A DNA stretch of 7,919 nucleotides from Acidobacteriaceae bacterium. Its GTDB lineage: Bacteria; Acidobacteriota; Terriglobia; Terriglobales; SbA1. The stretch's first letter is position 1. Each line of letters opens with the position of its first letter. Below, piece by piece: positions 1 to 5,938 of this stretch. The stretch is taken from contig PMHI01000437.1 of the NCBI GenBank assembly GCA_003156615.1, forward strand, positions 958-8,876. The letters are read 5' to 3'. Position numbers and translations under genes: made by a program. The notes under the pieces are model-generated. The model did no database searches and had not been told where the DNA came from. It was given only the letters and a program-made list of their open reading frames with translations.

Positions 1-26
1 AAATAGAAGGGAGCGCATCGCGCTCC
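1..26 (-). terminator. probable rho-independent terminator of moeZ
   Basis: GGAGCGC (10-16) and GCGCTCC (20-26) form a perfect 7-bp GC-rich stem with a 3-nt loop. Read on the minus strand, the stem is followed by a pyrimidine run, CCTTCTATTT (positions 10 to 1). It lies 35 nt past the moeZ stop codon, so it fits an intrinsic terminator for the minus-strand sulfur-transfer genes. The T tract is interrupted, so it may be weak. On the plus strand the stem is followed by A-rich sequence, so it would not work in that direction. Confidence 0.55.
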
Positions 27-61
27 AATAAAACGGGCCGCTCGGAACCGGCAACTGCTTC

Positions 62-1225
62 TCAGTACTTCGGCACCTTAGGATCCACGCGCTCGGCCCA
101 TGCGGTAATTCCGCCCGCGACATTACGCACTTTGCTGAATCCCGCTTGCTGCAGGAACGCCACCGCCTTCGCGCTGCGCCCACCCATCTTGCAATGCACA
201 ACGATCTCGCGGCTGGAATCCAGTTCATGCACGCGATTGGGCAGGTCGTTCAGCGGAATAAGATATCCGCCAATGTTGCAGATCTGGTACTCGTGAGGCT
301 CGCGCACGTCGAGGACGAAAAGATCCTCTTTCGCATCCAGGCGGCGCTTCAACTCTTCCACTTGAATTTCCGGAACTCCTGTTCCCACCGGTTTTTCCTC
401 CCCTCGAATGCCGCAGAATTGGTTGTAGTCGATCAACTTGGTTACCGTGGGATGGGTGCCGCAAACCGGGCAATCGGGATTCTTGCGCAGCTTGAGTTCG
501 CGGAACTTCATGCCCAGCGCGTCAATCAGCAGCAGCCGCCCGATCAGCGGCTCACCCGCCCCGAGAATCAACTTGATTACCTCGGTGGCCTGCATTACGC
601 CAACCAGTCCGGGCAAAATGCCGAGCACTCCGCCCTCGGCGCAGGAAGGAACCAATCCCGGCGGAGGCGGCTCAGGATAAAGGCAACGGTAGCACGGTCC
701 GTCTTTTGTGGCGAACACGCTGGCCTGTCCTTCGAAGCGAAAAATCGAGCCATACACGTTCGGCTTCCCGGTGAGCACGCATGCGTCATTCACCAGATAG
801 CGTGTGGGGAAGTTATCTGTGCCGTCGGCAATAATGTCGAAGTCGCGGAAAAGTTCGAGCGCGTTCTCGCTGCTCAACCGCATATCGAACTTCCGAATAT
901 TCAAGAACGGGTTGATGGCCGTCAGCTTCTCCGCCGCGGAATCCAGTTTCTTCCGCCCGACATCGGCGGTGGAGTGAATGATCTGCCGCTGCAGGTTGGT
1001 GTAATCCACGACATCGAAATCCACCAAGCCCAGCGTGCCCACGCCCGCGGCCGCCAGATATAAAGCCAGCGGCGAGCCCAGCCCTCCTGCGCCAATGCAG
1101 AGCACGCGCGCCGTCTTCAGCTTCTGCTGACCTTCCATGCCTACCTCGGGCATGATCAGGTGGCGCGAGTAGCGCAGGATCTCGTCGTTGCTCAGGGTTA
1201 CTGGAATTTCGGTGACGGTAGCCAT
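62..1225 (-). CDS. moeZ: MoeZ-type adenylyltransferase/sulfurtransferase (ThiF/MoeB-rhodanese fusion)
   Basis: This 387-residue cytoplasmic E1-like enzyme adenylates the C-terminal Gly-Gly of a ThiS/MoaD-family carrier and then converts it to a thiocarboxylate. Residues about 10-270 are the ThiF/MoeB domain: nucleotide loop GAGGLG at 45-50, TNLQRQ at 76-81, DGTDN at 134-138, zinc cysteines in CYRC (178, 181) and CPVC (252, 255), and a conserved cysteine in PSCAEGG (Cys195). Residues about 285-387 are a rhodanese domain whose active loop HCKMGGRS carries Cys345, the expected persulfide site. Length and fusion match mycobacterial MoeZ and eukaryotic MOCS3. The ATG is preceded by GAGGAG three bases upstream (plus-strand 1229-1234), which supports the start. 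The gene lies 99 nt downstream of cysO on the same strand, so the carrier is its likely partner, although MoeZ can also serve MoaD for molybdopterin. All expected catalytic residues are present. The family call is firm; partner specificity is inferred. Confidence 0.95.
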   Translation of the reverse strand: MATVTEIPVTLSNDEILRYSRHLIMPEVGMEGQQKLKTARVLCIGAGGLGSPLALYLAAAGVGTLGLVDFDVVDYTNLQRQIIHSTADVGRKKLDSAAEKLTAINPFLNIRKFDMRLSSENALELFRDFDIIADGTDNFPTRYLVNDACVLTGKPNVYGSIFRFEGQASVFATKDGPCYRCLYPEPPPPGLVPSCAEGGVLGILPGLVGVMQATEVIKLILGAGEPLIGRLLLIDALGMKFRELKLRKNPDCPVCGTHPTVTKLIDYNQFCGIRGEEKPVGTGVPEIQVEELKRRLDAKEDLFVLDVREPHEYQICNIGGYLIPLNDLPNRVHELDSSREIVVHCKMGGRSAKAVAFLQQAGFSKVRNVAGGITAWAERVDPKVPKY

Positions 1226-1324
1226 AAACTCCTCGGTGGATCGAAGTGCGCAGTTCCGGGATCGTCAGATCTGGACACTAACAACAGGCAGGATACATAC
1301 AACAGCGATTTGTGGCAGAAGGTT

Positions 1325-1633
1325 TCAACGCTGCGATCCTGGCAAAACCAGCGGTCCGATGGCGCCTCCGGCGATGGAAGGCACGATGGAAATGTTATCG
1401 CCTTCGTGCACCGCGGTTCCCTCTTTCTGCAGATAGCGGATATCCTCATCGTTCACATAGAGGTTGACGAAGGCGCGCAACTTGCCGTCATCGGTGTAAA
1501 GATGCCGCCGTACATCCGGATGCTGTGCCACCAGCGCATTCATGGCTTCGCCCACGGTTCCGGCCTTCACTTCCACCGTGGATTGCTTGCCCACATACTG
1601 CCGCAACGGCGTAGGGATGTGAATCTTGCTCAT
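1325..1633 (-). CDS. cysO: CysO-like ThiS/MoaD-family sulfur carrier with a 12-residue tail after Gly-Gly
   Basis: This is a small beta-grasp sulfur carrier, 102 residues from the chosen start. It closely resembles M. tuberculosis CysO: an IPTPLR start, a VNLYVNDEDIRY core and a PSIAGG end. In the family the last glycine is adenylated and thiocarboxylated by MoeZ and the sulfur goes to a CysM enzyme. Here Gly89-Gly90 are not terminal: AIGPLVLPGSQR follows before the stop. The protein therefore needs proteolysis after Gly90 before activation, as known for QbsE (cut by QbsD) in Pseudomonas fluorescens. The JAMM protease at 7207 is the candidate. Two in-frame ATGs precede the chosen one (at 1645 and 1642, adding 4 residues). 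I prefer 1633 because MSKIHIPTPLR matches the family N-terminus and a TATGAT box ends 7 nt before it, with no Shine-Dalgarno. It is upstream of moeZ on the same strand, probably in one transcript. A MoaD or ThiS role is less likely given the CysO-like core. Confidence 0.9.
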   Translation of the reverse strand: MSKIHIPTPLRQYVGKQSTVEVKAGTVGEAMNALVAQHPDVRRHLYTDDGKLRAFVNLYVNDEDIRYLQKEGTAVHEGDNISIVPSIAGGAIGPLVLPGSQR

Positions 1634-1640
1634 ACGTTTC

Positions 1641-1670
1641 ATCATAAAGGATGCGTCGGGAGACTGGGAA
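1641..1670 (-). promoter_or_regulatory. candidate promoter of cysO-moeZ (leaderless)
   Basis: On the minus strand TATGAT (1646-1641; 5 of 6 matches to the -10 consensus) is followed by 7 nt and then the ATG at 1633. Transcription would therefore start at or next to the start codon. TTCCCA (1670-1665) sits 18 bp upstream as a weak -35 box. No Shine-Dalgarno is visible before either candidate ATG, which agrees with a leaderless mRNA. The TATGAT also overlaps the alternative upstream ATGs, which argues against their use if this is the promoter. Confidence 0.4.
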
Positions 1671-1749
1671 GATTCAGGTCTGTGCGAGTTTGGTCCCAGA
1701 GCCGTCCCCTACGCCGATGTATCGCAGCCGACGTTTTTGAGGACGCTGC

Positions 1750-1755
1750 TACCAT
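1750..1755 (+). promoter_or_regulatory. weak -10-like box TACCAT before the ABC ATPase
   Basis: TACCAT has 4 of 6 consensus positions and ends 6 nt before the GTG start at 1762. No recognisable -35 box lies at the proper distance. It is noted because the gene lacks a well-spaced Shine-Dalgarno (the nearest GAGG is about 19 nt upstream). An alternative reading is that GAGG serves the out-of-frame ATG at 1754, which would encode a 7-residue leader (MTPCPRC) ending inside the ATPase gene. Confidence 0.22.
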
Positions 1756-1761
1756 GACACC

Positions 1762-2763
1762 GTGCCCCCGTTGCTAGACGTCCGCCACCTGAACATCGAC
1801 TTCCCGGCGAAAGCTCGTGTGGGAACGGGCGACTCACGCGTTCTCCCCGCCGTCCGCGATCTCAGCTTCACCATCGCTCCCGGCGAAGTCCTCGGCCTCG
1901 TCGGTGAATCGGGCTCTGGCAAATCCATCACGTCCCTGGCCATCATGCGCCTGCTGCCGCCCCAGGCAAGGGTTTCCGGTGAGATTCTGTTTACGGAGAA
2001 CGGTACCACCCGCAATCTTCCCACCCTGCCCGACGACTCCATGCGCCAACTGCGCGGCTCGCGCATTGCCATGATCTTCCAGGAACCGATGACCGCGCTC
2101 AATCCCGTCATGCGCGTCGGCGATCAAATCGCCGAGGCCGTGCGAGCCCACGGTGCCCGTTCGAAGAGCGAGGCCGTCAGGCTTGCCATTCAAGCCATGA
2201 CGGATGTCGCCATCTCCCAGCCCGAACACCGCGCCCGCGATTATCCTCACCAGCTTTCCGGCGGCATGCGCCAGCGTGTGATGATCGCCATGGCCATCGT
2301 CAACCGACCCCAGTTGCTCATCGCCGACGAACCCACCACGGCGCTCGACGTCACCATCCAGGCCCAGATACTCGACCTGCTCGCCGAACTCCGCGCCAAG
2401 TTCGGTCTGGCCATGCTCTTCATCTCGCACGATCTCGCTGTAGTTTCGCAGGTCGCCGGCCGCGTGGCCGTGATGTATGCCGGCAGCGTGGTTGAACTCG
2501 GCAACCGGCATGAAATCTTTCGTTCCCCCGCACACCCCTACACGCGCGGCCTTCTGCACGCCGTGCCCGACCTGAAGACCAAGCGCGGAGATCCTCTCGA
2601 AACGATCGAAGGCACAGTTCCGCCCCTGCACGCCATGCCGCCGGGCTGCGCTTTCGAGCCGCGCTGTGCATTCCGCGTTCCCGAATGCGCCCGCGCCCTG
2701 CCGCCGCTCGTGGAGGTCGCCCCAGAACATTGGGCCCGCTGCCCCGTGGTCAATGCGAAATAG
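1762..2763 (+). CDS. peptide/nickel-type ABC transporter ATP-binding protein (DppD/OppD family)
   Basis: This 333-residue ATPase subunit belongs to the family that powers import of oligopeptides, dipeptides or nickel by Dpp/Opp-type transporters at the inner membrane. The nucleotide-binding set is complete: Walker A GESGSGKS (48-55), Q-loop Gln107 in [12 protein letters not shown], signature LSGGMRQR (165-172), Walker B LLIADE (185-190) and switch His223. Residues about 253-333 are the oligo_HPY C-terminal region ([13 protein letters not shown]) with four cysteines, Cys296, Cys302, Cys309 and Cys327, in the spacing typical of DppD-like subunits. In that group these cysteines have been reported to hold an iron-sulfur cluster. 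Translation must begin at GTG 1762, because an in-frame stop lies at 1738-1740 and no other start intervenes. No permease, binding protein or second ATPase is in the window, so it looks like an orphan subunit. Substrate cannot be told from sequence. It is divergent from cysO. Confidence 0.93.
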   Translation: MPPLLDVRHLNIDFPAKARVGTGDSRVLPAVRDLSFTIAPGEVLGLVGESGSGKSITSLAIMRLLPPQARVSGEILFTENGTTRNLPTLPDDSMRQLRGSRIAMIFQEPMTALNPVMRVGDQIAEAVRAHGARSKSEAVRLAIQAMTDVAISQPEHRARDYPHQLSGGMRQRVMIAMAIVNRPQLLIADEPTTALDVTIQAQILDLLAELRAKFGLAMLFISHDLAVVSQVAGRVAVMYAGSVVELGNRHEIFRSPAHPYTRGLLHAVPDLKTKRGDPLETIEGTVPPLHAMPPGCAFEPRCAFRVPECARALPPLVEVAPEHWARCPVVNAK

Positions 2764-2972
2764 CCATCACCGAATAAACTCTGGCAGTCGCGCAGCTTGA
2801 CGTACGTCCCTTCCGAGGGGGAGTCATCCCGAAGCCCCGCCCTTTCCCCAGCGGAGCGAGAGCCTGCTCTGGGAGCGCCCGCCGCGCGCATCGCAACCGC
2901 CGGTAGGCGAATCAGACTGCACCACTGCTCAAAATCATCTCTGCCCTGTATCCCTTCTGTTGCCGCTCGGTC
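2764..2972. other. intergenic stretch, probably a degenerate dispersed repeat
   Basis: No believable gene is seen here. An open frame runs from 2797 into the phosphoesterase, but its translation before residue 69 is Arg/Ser/Pro-rich and resembles no phosphoesterase. The stretch contains a perfect 10-bp palindrome GACGTACGTC (2799-2808) and a segment (2820-2880) resembling the 'GTCATCCCGA...GCGGAGCGAGAG' type of repeat common between genes in environmental bacteria. The last match is by memory of the style, not by alignment. No clear terminator for the ABC gene is visible. Confidence 0.4.
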
Positions 2973-2978
2973 TATAAT
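2973..2978 (+). promoter_or_regulatory. consensus -10 box TATAAT before the phosphoesterase
   Basis: This is a perfect TATAAT hexamer in a GC-rich spacer, ending 22 nt before the TTG start at 3001. Transcription would begin near 2985, giving a leader of about 16 nt. No good -35 hexamer is found 16-19 bp upstream, so the promoter call rests mainly on the -10 box and its position. Confidence 0.45.
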
Positions 2979-3000
2979 CGCCACTTTGTCTGGGTGTCCA

Positions 3001-3756
3001 TTGCGCATCCTAGTGCTGAGCGATATTCACGCCAACCTCGAAGCCCTGGAGGCCTGCCTCGCGGCAGCGCCACCCTACGATATCGTTGCCAACCTCGGCG
3101 ACGTAGTCGGCTACGGCGCCAGCCCCAATGAAGTCATCGAACGCTCGCGCAGCCTGGGAAAGACTTTCGTCCGCGGCAATCACGACAAGGCCGCAACCGG
3201 CCTGATCGACTTGGAAGATTTCAACCCGATGGCCGCCTCCTCCGCCATCTGGACCCGCGACCAGTTGACTTCCGAGCATCACGACTGGCTGCACTCTTTG
3301 CCGCAAGGCCCGCTTTCCCTGGAAGGTTTTCCGCAAGCGCATCTGGTTCACGGCTCCCCGGGCGACGAAGATGCCTACATCGTTTCCATCGGCGATGCGC
3401 TCGTCCCGCTCCTCGCACTCAGCACGCCGCTCACCTTCTTTGGCCACACCCACCTCCAGGGCGGATTCTTCGCCAACGGTTCGAGCGCCGATGGCTTCCG
3501 TCCCGAATACCGCACCGTAGGGCAAGCCGAGTCGGTCTCGTTACAGTTGAGGCCGGCCACGCGTTACATGATCAATCCAGGATCAGTCGGGCAGCCTCGC
3601 GACGGAGATTGGCGCGCCGCCTTCGCCCTGTTCGATACGGATGCCCAGGTCGTCCACTTCCACCGCACGCCCTACAACTTGAAAACCGCGCAGGAGCGCA
3701 TCCTATCCGCCAAACTTCCCCCCCGCCTCGCCACCCGCCTCGCCGCCGGCCGCTGA
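3001..3756 (+). CDS. calcineurin-like metallophosphoesterase (YfcE/ApaH-like family)
   Basis: This is a 251-residue soluble hydrolase with two metal ions at the active site, predicted to cut phosphomono- or phosphodiesters. All metal motifs are visible: SDIHAN (Asp8, His10), GDVVG (Asp34), GNHD (Asn60, His61), His117 in LVHGSP and GHTH (His149, His151). The INPGSVGQPRD segment near the C-terminus is typical of the small-phosphodiesterase group. The start is taken at TTG 3001 because LRILVLSDIHANLEAL is the normal N-terminus, with the first beta strand directly before the Asp-x-His motif. The longer frame back to 2797 adds unrelated sequence. There is no clear Shine-Dalgarno. No signal peptide or membrane segment is seen, so it should be cytoplasmic. 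The family is certain; the substrate (cyclic nucleotide, dinucleotide or phosphoprotein) cannot be assigned. It has no obvious functional tie to its neighbours. Confidence 0.9.
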   Translation: MRILVLSDIHANLEALEACLAAAPPYDIVANLGDVVGYGASPNEVIERSRSLGKTFVRGNHDKAATGLIDLEDFNPMAASSAIWTRDQLTSEHHDWLHSLPQGPLSLEGFPQAHLVHGSPGDEDAYIVSIGDALVPLLALSTPLTFFGHTHLQGGFFANGSSADGFRPEYRTVGQAESVSLQLRPATRYMINPGSVGQPRDGDWRAAFALFDTDAQVVHFHRTPYNLKTAQERILSAKLPPRLATRLAAGR

Positions 3757-3784
3757 CGGTGTGACTTACCCAACCCCAGAAAGG

Positions 3785-3828
3785 TTCACCCCGTGGACCT
3801 CTGTGTCCTCATGTGTCCCCGTGTGTTT
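3785..3828. repeat. degenerate CTCTGTG/CCGTG dispersed repeat
   Basis: The segment contains CCGTGG, CTCTGTGTCCTC, ATGTGTCC and CCGTGTGTTT in quick succession, a decayed run of the motif CTCCGTGtCTCCGTGGTG. The same motif in both orientations lies between cysM and mec (7101-7197). It is untranslated and lies between the phosphoesterase stop and the RNase H start. The comparison is by eye. Confidence 0.4.
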
Positions 3829-3886
3829 CGAGATTTCCTGCCCCATGCACAAGACAACGCGGTGCCATACAGCGCAACCGCCGTTG

Positions 3887-3892
3887 TAAACT
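3887..3892 (+). promoter_or_regulatory. weak -10-like box TAAACT before RNase H
   Basis: TAAACT fits TANNNT (4 of 6 consensus positions) and ends exactly 7 nt before ATG 3900, so transcription from it would start at the initiation codon. No Shine-Dalgarno precedes the ATG. No convincing -35 box was found. Confidence 0.25.
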
Positions 3893-3899
3893 CGACTCC

Positions 3900-4607
3900 A
3901 TGCCCTACCCGCACATTTCCGGAACCAAACCACTCTTTCCCCATCGCACAGACTCCCGTGAAAACCCTCCCGAGCACTACCTCATCGCTCACAGCGACGG
4001 CGGCGCACGCGGCAATCCCGGACCCGCCGGCTACGGCGTGGTGATCCAGGATCAGTCCGGCCGCAATGTCGCTCAACTAAGCGAATATCTCGGCCACCAG
4101 ACCAACAACTTTGCTGAGTACCAGGGCCTGATCGCCGCCCTCGAATACGCTCTCGAGCATGGCCCCAAAGCCCTCAAGCTGATCAGCGATTCCGAACTGC
4201 TGGTCCGCCAGATCAAAGGCATCTACAAAGTGAAGAACCTCACTCTCAAGGATCTCCACGGCCGCGCCCAACAACTAATCTCCCAACTGGAATGGTTCTC
4301 CATAGGCCACGCCCTCCGCGAACACAACCAGGAAGCCGACCGCCTGGCCAACCAGGCCATGGACAAAGGCAAAGGCCGAAGCGCAGACCGTGCGAGCGAA
4401 GACCGTGCGAGCGAAGACCGCGTGGGGCGGGCACTATTGACCGCCAACCCGGACGGAGGCAAAGGCCGTGTGGCGACGGGCGATTCGCCCGTCCGGCGCG
4501 CCCCACAGGAACTCGAAGGCGTAATCCGCAACGGCGTCGTAGAACTGACAAACGGCAAACTCCCCGAAGGAACGCGAGTGCAAGTGCGAGCAAGAGGAGA
4601 GGGGTAG
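3900..4607 (+). CDS. rnhA: type I ribonuclease H with an expanded linker and extra C-terminal module
   Basis: This 235-residue cytoplasmic protein degrades the RNA strand of RNA-DNA hybrids. The RNase H domain spans about residues 26-155, with all four catalytic acids: Asp33 in HSDGGARGNPG, Glu73 in TNNFAEYQG, Asp97 in ISDSELLV and Asp147 in REHNQEADRLAN. It resembles the short prokaryotic form used as the N-terminal half of mycobacterial RNase H/CobC proteins, not E. coli RnhA with its basic protrusion. After the domain come a low-complexity linker (about 156-203) with the repeat RASED-RASED, then a tail LEGVIRNGVVELTNGKLPEG. The tail resembles the 'GVVRNGVIEL...LPEGT.V.V' motif of DUF104/AF2212-like small proteins. 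The frame is open back to 3813, but I chose ATG 3900 because the preceding sequence looks like intergenic repeat and the domain needs only this much. The enzyme call is firm; the tail's role is unknown. Confidence 0.9.
   Translation: MPYPHISGTKPLFPHRTDSRENPPEHYLIAHSDGGARGNPGPAGYGVVIQDQSGRNVAQLSEYLGHQTNNFAEYQGLIAALEYALEHGPKALKLISDSELLVRQIKGIYKVKNLTLKDLHGRAQQLISQLEWFSIGHALREHNQEADRLANQAMDKGKGRSADRASEDRASEDRVGRALLTANPDGGKGRVATGDSPVRRAPQELEGVIRNGVVELTNGKLPEGTRVQVRARGEG
4361..4506 (+). repeat. nested repeats inserted in frame in rnhA
   Basis: Three kinds of repeat overlap in the linker. (1) 18-nt near-identical direct repeats at 4361-4378 and 4451-4468 (16 of 18 bases; core AGGCAAAGGCCG), exactly 90 nt apart. 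(2) Tandem GACCGTGCGAGCGAA at 4386-4400 and 4401-4415, with a partial third GACCG. (3) An 85-bp segment bounded by inverted GTGGGGCG (4422-4429) and CGCCCCAC (4499-4506), enclosing a hairpin GACGGGCGA/TCGCCCGTC (4475-4483, 4485-4493). The last looks like a REP/MITE-type palindromic element. The whole insert keeps the reading frame. Confidence 0.7.
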
Positions 4608-4642
4608 TCGCCAATATCCCGGCAACGTCGATGCAAACTGGC

Positions 4643-4695
4643 AAGCGTACGCTTCCCATTCGATCCGCGAAACGGGCGATGCTACGCTTTTCTTG
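4643..4695 (+). terminator. possible bulged terminator downstream of rnhA
   Basis: AAGCGTA (4643-4649) can pair with TACGCTT (4683-4689), followed by TTCTTGATT. A small inner stem CCG/CGG lies in the 33-nt loop. The first arm is itself part of a perfect 12-bp palindrome, AAGCGTACGCTT (4643-4654). The long loop makes this a weak candidate. The rest of 4608-4808 shows nothing recognisable. Confidence 0.28.
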
Positions 4696-4808
4696 ATTCA
4701 GATCGTCGCTCTGGCCAATCCTAGGCAGAGGCTCTTCTCAACGTCCTTTGCCAGCTGTCCTTAGCGCGCGTTAAAAGCTTCTCCTCGACGAACTCTCGAC
4801 GGAAGAGT

Positions 4809-4878
4809 GAAGGCTGGGGGCCGGGAGCTGGGAATTGGGAGTTCGGAGTTAGAAACCAGCACCTGGAAGCTGGGTTTC
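4809..4878. repeat. degenerate heptanucleotide tandem repeat
   Basis: Ten consecutive 7-nt units can be read in register: GAAGGCT, GGGGGCC, GGGAGCT, GGGAATT, GGGAGTT, CGGAGTT, AGAAACC, AGCACCT, GGAAGCT, GGGTTTC. The middle four are closest to GGGAGTT; the outer ones are much decayed. The array reaches the stop codon of the minus-strand DUF4440 gene and fills the end of the convergent intergenic region. It is non-coding and has no clear terminator shape. Confidence 0.55.
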
Positions 4879-5365
4879 ATTCCGCCGCCGAAGTATGGTC
4901 GTGCACAATCTTCCATCCCTCGGGAAACTTGCGGAGCACCAGCGTGAACAATCCATGCGGCGTCTTACCATCGGACATGGTCAACTTCCACGAACCACGC
5001 ACGAAGGCCGAGTCCTGGCCCAGCACTATGACGCGCAAGCCGGAGAATTCCAGCTTCCCCATCTCCTGCCCGGGACTGGCATACTTAGCGAGGTAACGGT
5101 CCATCGCGGCCTGCCATCCGTCATGCTCCTCCGCGCCGGAGAAAAACGTCAGTTCCTTCGAATTCCAGTAGCCCGTCATGAAGCCTTCCAGATCGTGCCG
5201 GTTCCAGGCCGCCTGTTGCGCGCGCAACACGCGCTCGATCTTTTTTGCGTCGTTCCCATAGACGCCCGACTCGTCCTGGGCAAGCACCTGAATACTGGTG
5301 GAGGCGAGAATGATCGGCAAACAGCAAGACAAGAAAAAGAAGTAGAGAGCAAACCGGCTGCGCAT
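4877..5365 (-). CDS. secreted DUF4440/SnoaL-like (NTF2 fold) protein
   Basis: This is a 162-residue precursor. Residues 1-29 form a signal peptide: Arg2 and Arg4, a hydrophobic core rich in Phe and Leu, and a likely cut after VLA (Ala29-Gln30). Residues about 37-160 match the small alpha+beta barrel of the DUF4440/SnoaL superfamily: an N-terminal helix with QQAAWNRHDLEGFMTGYW, then strands ending in FTLVLRKFPEGWKIVHDHTS, the usual family signature. Family members are often isomerases, hydrolases or binding proteins; no catalytic set can be assigned here. The only two cysteines (14, 15) are in the signal peptide, and FLSC is a poor lipobox, so release to the periplasm is more likely than lipid anchoring. 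A GGAGGT Shine-Dalgarno (plus-strand 5369-5374) supports the ATG. It is 96 nt downstream of the unknown gene at 5462 on the same strand, possibly cotranscribed. Confidence 0.82.
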   Translation of the reverse strand: MRSRFALYFFFLSCCLPIILASTSIQVLAQDESGVYGNDAKKIERVLRAQQAAWNRHDLEGFMTGYWNSKELTFFSGAEEHDGWQAAMDRYLAKYASPGQEMGKLEFSGLRVIVLGQDSAFVRGSWKLTMSDGKTPHGLFTLVLRKFPEGWKIVHDHTSAAE

Positions 5366-5461
5366 AGGACCTCCGGATTTGGCGAAACTGAGCGCACCAG
5401 TTTCGCACGATAGGAGGCAATTACGGGAGGATTTCGATACGAGATGCAGCGGTTCTTAGAC

Positions 5462-5938
5462 TTAGGCCCGGCCCTTCTTGACCGCGACCGCTTTACCGGC
5501 AACTTCCCAGGGCCGCTTCGGACGATCGACCGGCGCTTTGTCATCGTCCTTAAGCCGGTCGTAATGGTAGGAGTCGCTCACCGTCCCCAGCGACTCGTTG
5601 TAAAGGCTGGGCAGCCCAAGCGCGATCTTCAGCTCTTCGGCAAACGACTGCAGCGCTTTGAGGTGGTCGGCAGACGCCGGGATTTCCGTCTTCGAATTCT
5701 TCAAAAACTGCTGGTAGCCGCGGTTGACCAGCTTCGAGATCTCGCTGCCGATCAGGTATCCGGGATAGGCGAAAATCTTCACCCCATCGTCGGCCGTCTT
5801 CTGAATCGCCGCCGATACGTTGTATTTTCTGAGGAACACGCGCCCGTTCGTGCCCGGCGCCTCCGTCACATCGAAACCGTGTTCGCGCAGCCAGGCCAGC
5901 GCTTCCTCGTAAGTTCGGGCTTCTATTGCTTTCGGCAT
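5462..5938 (-). CDS. conserved-looking hypothetical protein, cysteine-free
   Basis: I do not recognise this 158-residue protein. It is predicted soluble, with no signal peptide or membrane segment. The N-terminal part (5-45) reads as a helix (TYEEALAWLREHGFDV) followed by a hairpin and a RKYNVSAAIQ strand or helix. The middle (53-80) has FAYPGYLIGSEISKLVNRGYQQFLK, where KIFAYPGYLIGSEI looks like a conserved core. Residues 88-108 form a helix, and the last 30 residues are charged and Pro/Lys-rich (KKGRA end), probably disordered. It contains no cysteine. The ATG has GGAAG 8 nt upstream (plus-strand 5947-5951), a fair Shine-Dalgarno. Reading-frame length, domain-like composition and RBS support a real gene. 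It is divergent from cysM across a 168-bp gap and upstream of the DUF4440 gene, with no functional clue from either. Confidence 0.75.
   Translation of the reverse strand: MPKAIEARTYEEALAWLREHGFDVTEAPGTNGRVFLRKYNVSAAIQKTADDGVKIFAYPGYLIGSEISKLVNRGYQQFLKNSKTEIPASADHLKALQSFAEELKIALGLPSLYNESLGTVSDSYHYDRLKDDDKAPVDRPKRPWEVAGKAVAVKKGRA

Noticed and set aside
146..1063. Long plus-strand open frame opposite moeZ
   Set aside because: It is antisense to a gene with complete catalytic motifs; its translation is His/Arg/Gln-rich with no domain.
1834..2730. Long minus-strand open frame opposite the ABC ATPase
   Set aside because: Shadow frame in GC-rich coding DNA; Gly/His/Ala-rich and no recognisable motif.
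2859..2870. AGAGC/GCTCT as an ABC-gene terminator
   Set aside because: The loop would be only 2 nt and no T-run follows.
2797..3000. N-terminal extension of the phosphoesterase frame
   Set aside because: The conserved first strand and Asp-x-His motif begin right after TTG 3001; the upstream translation is unrelated and overlaps a TATAAT box and repeat-like DNA.
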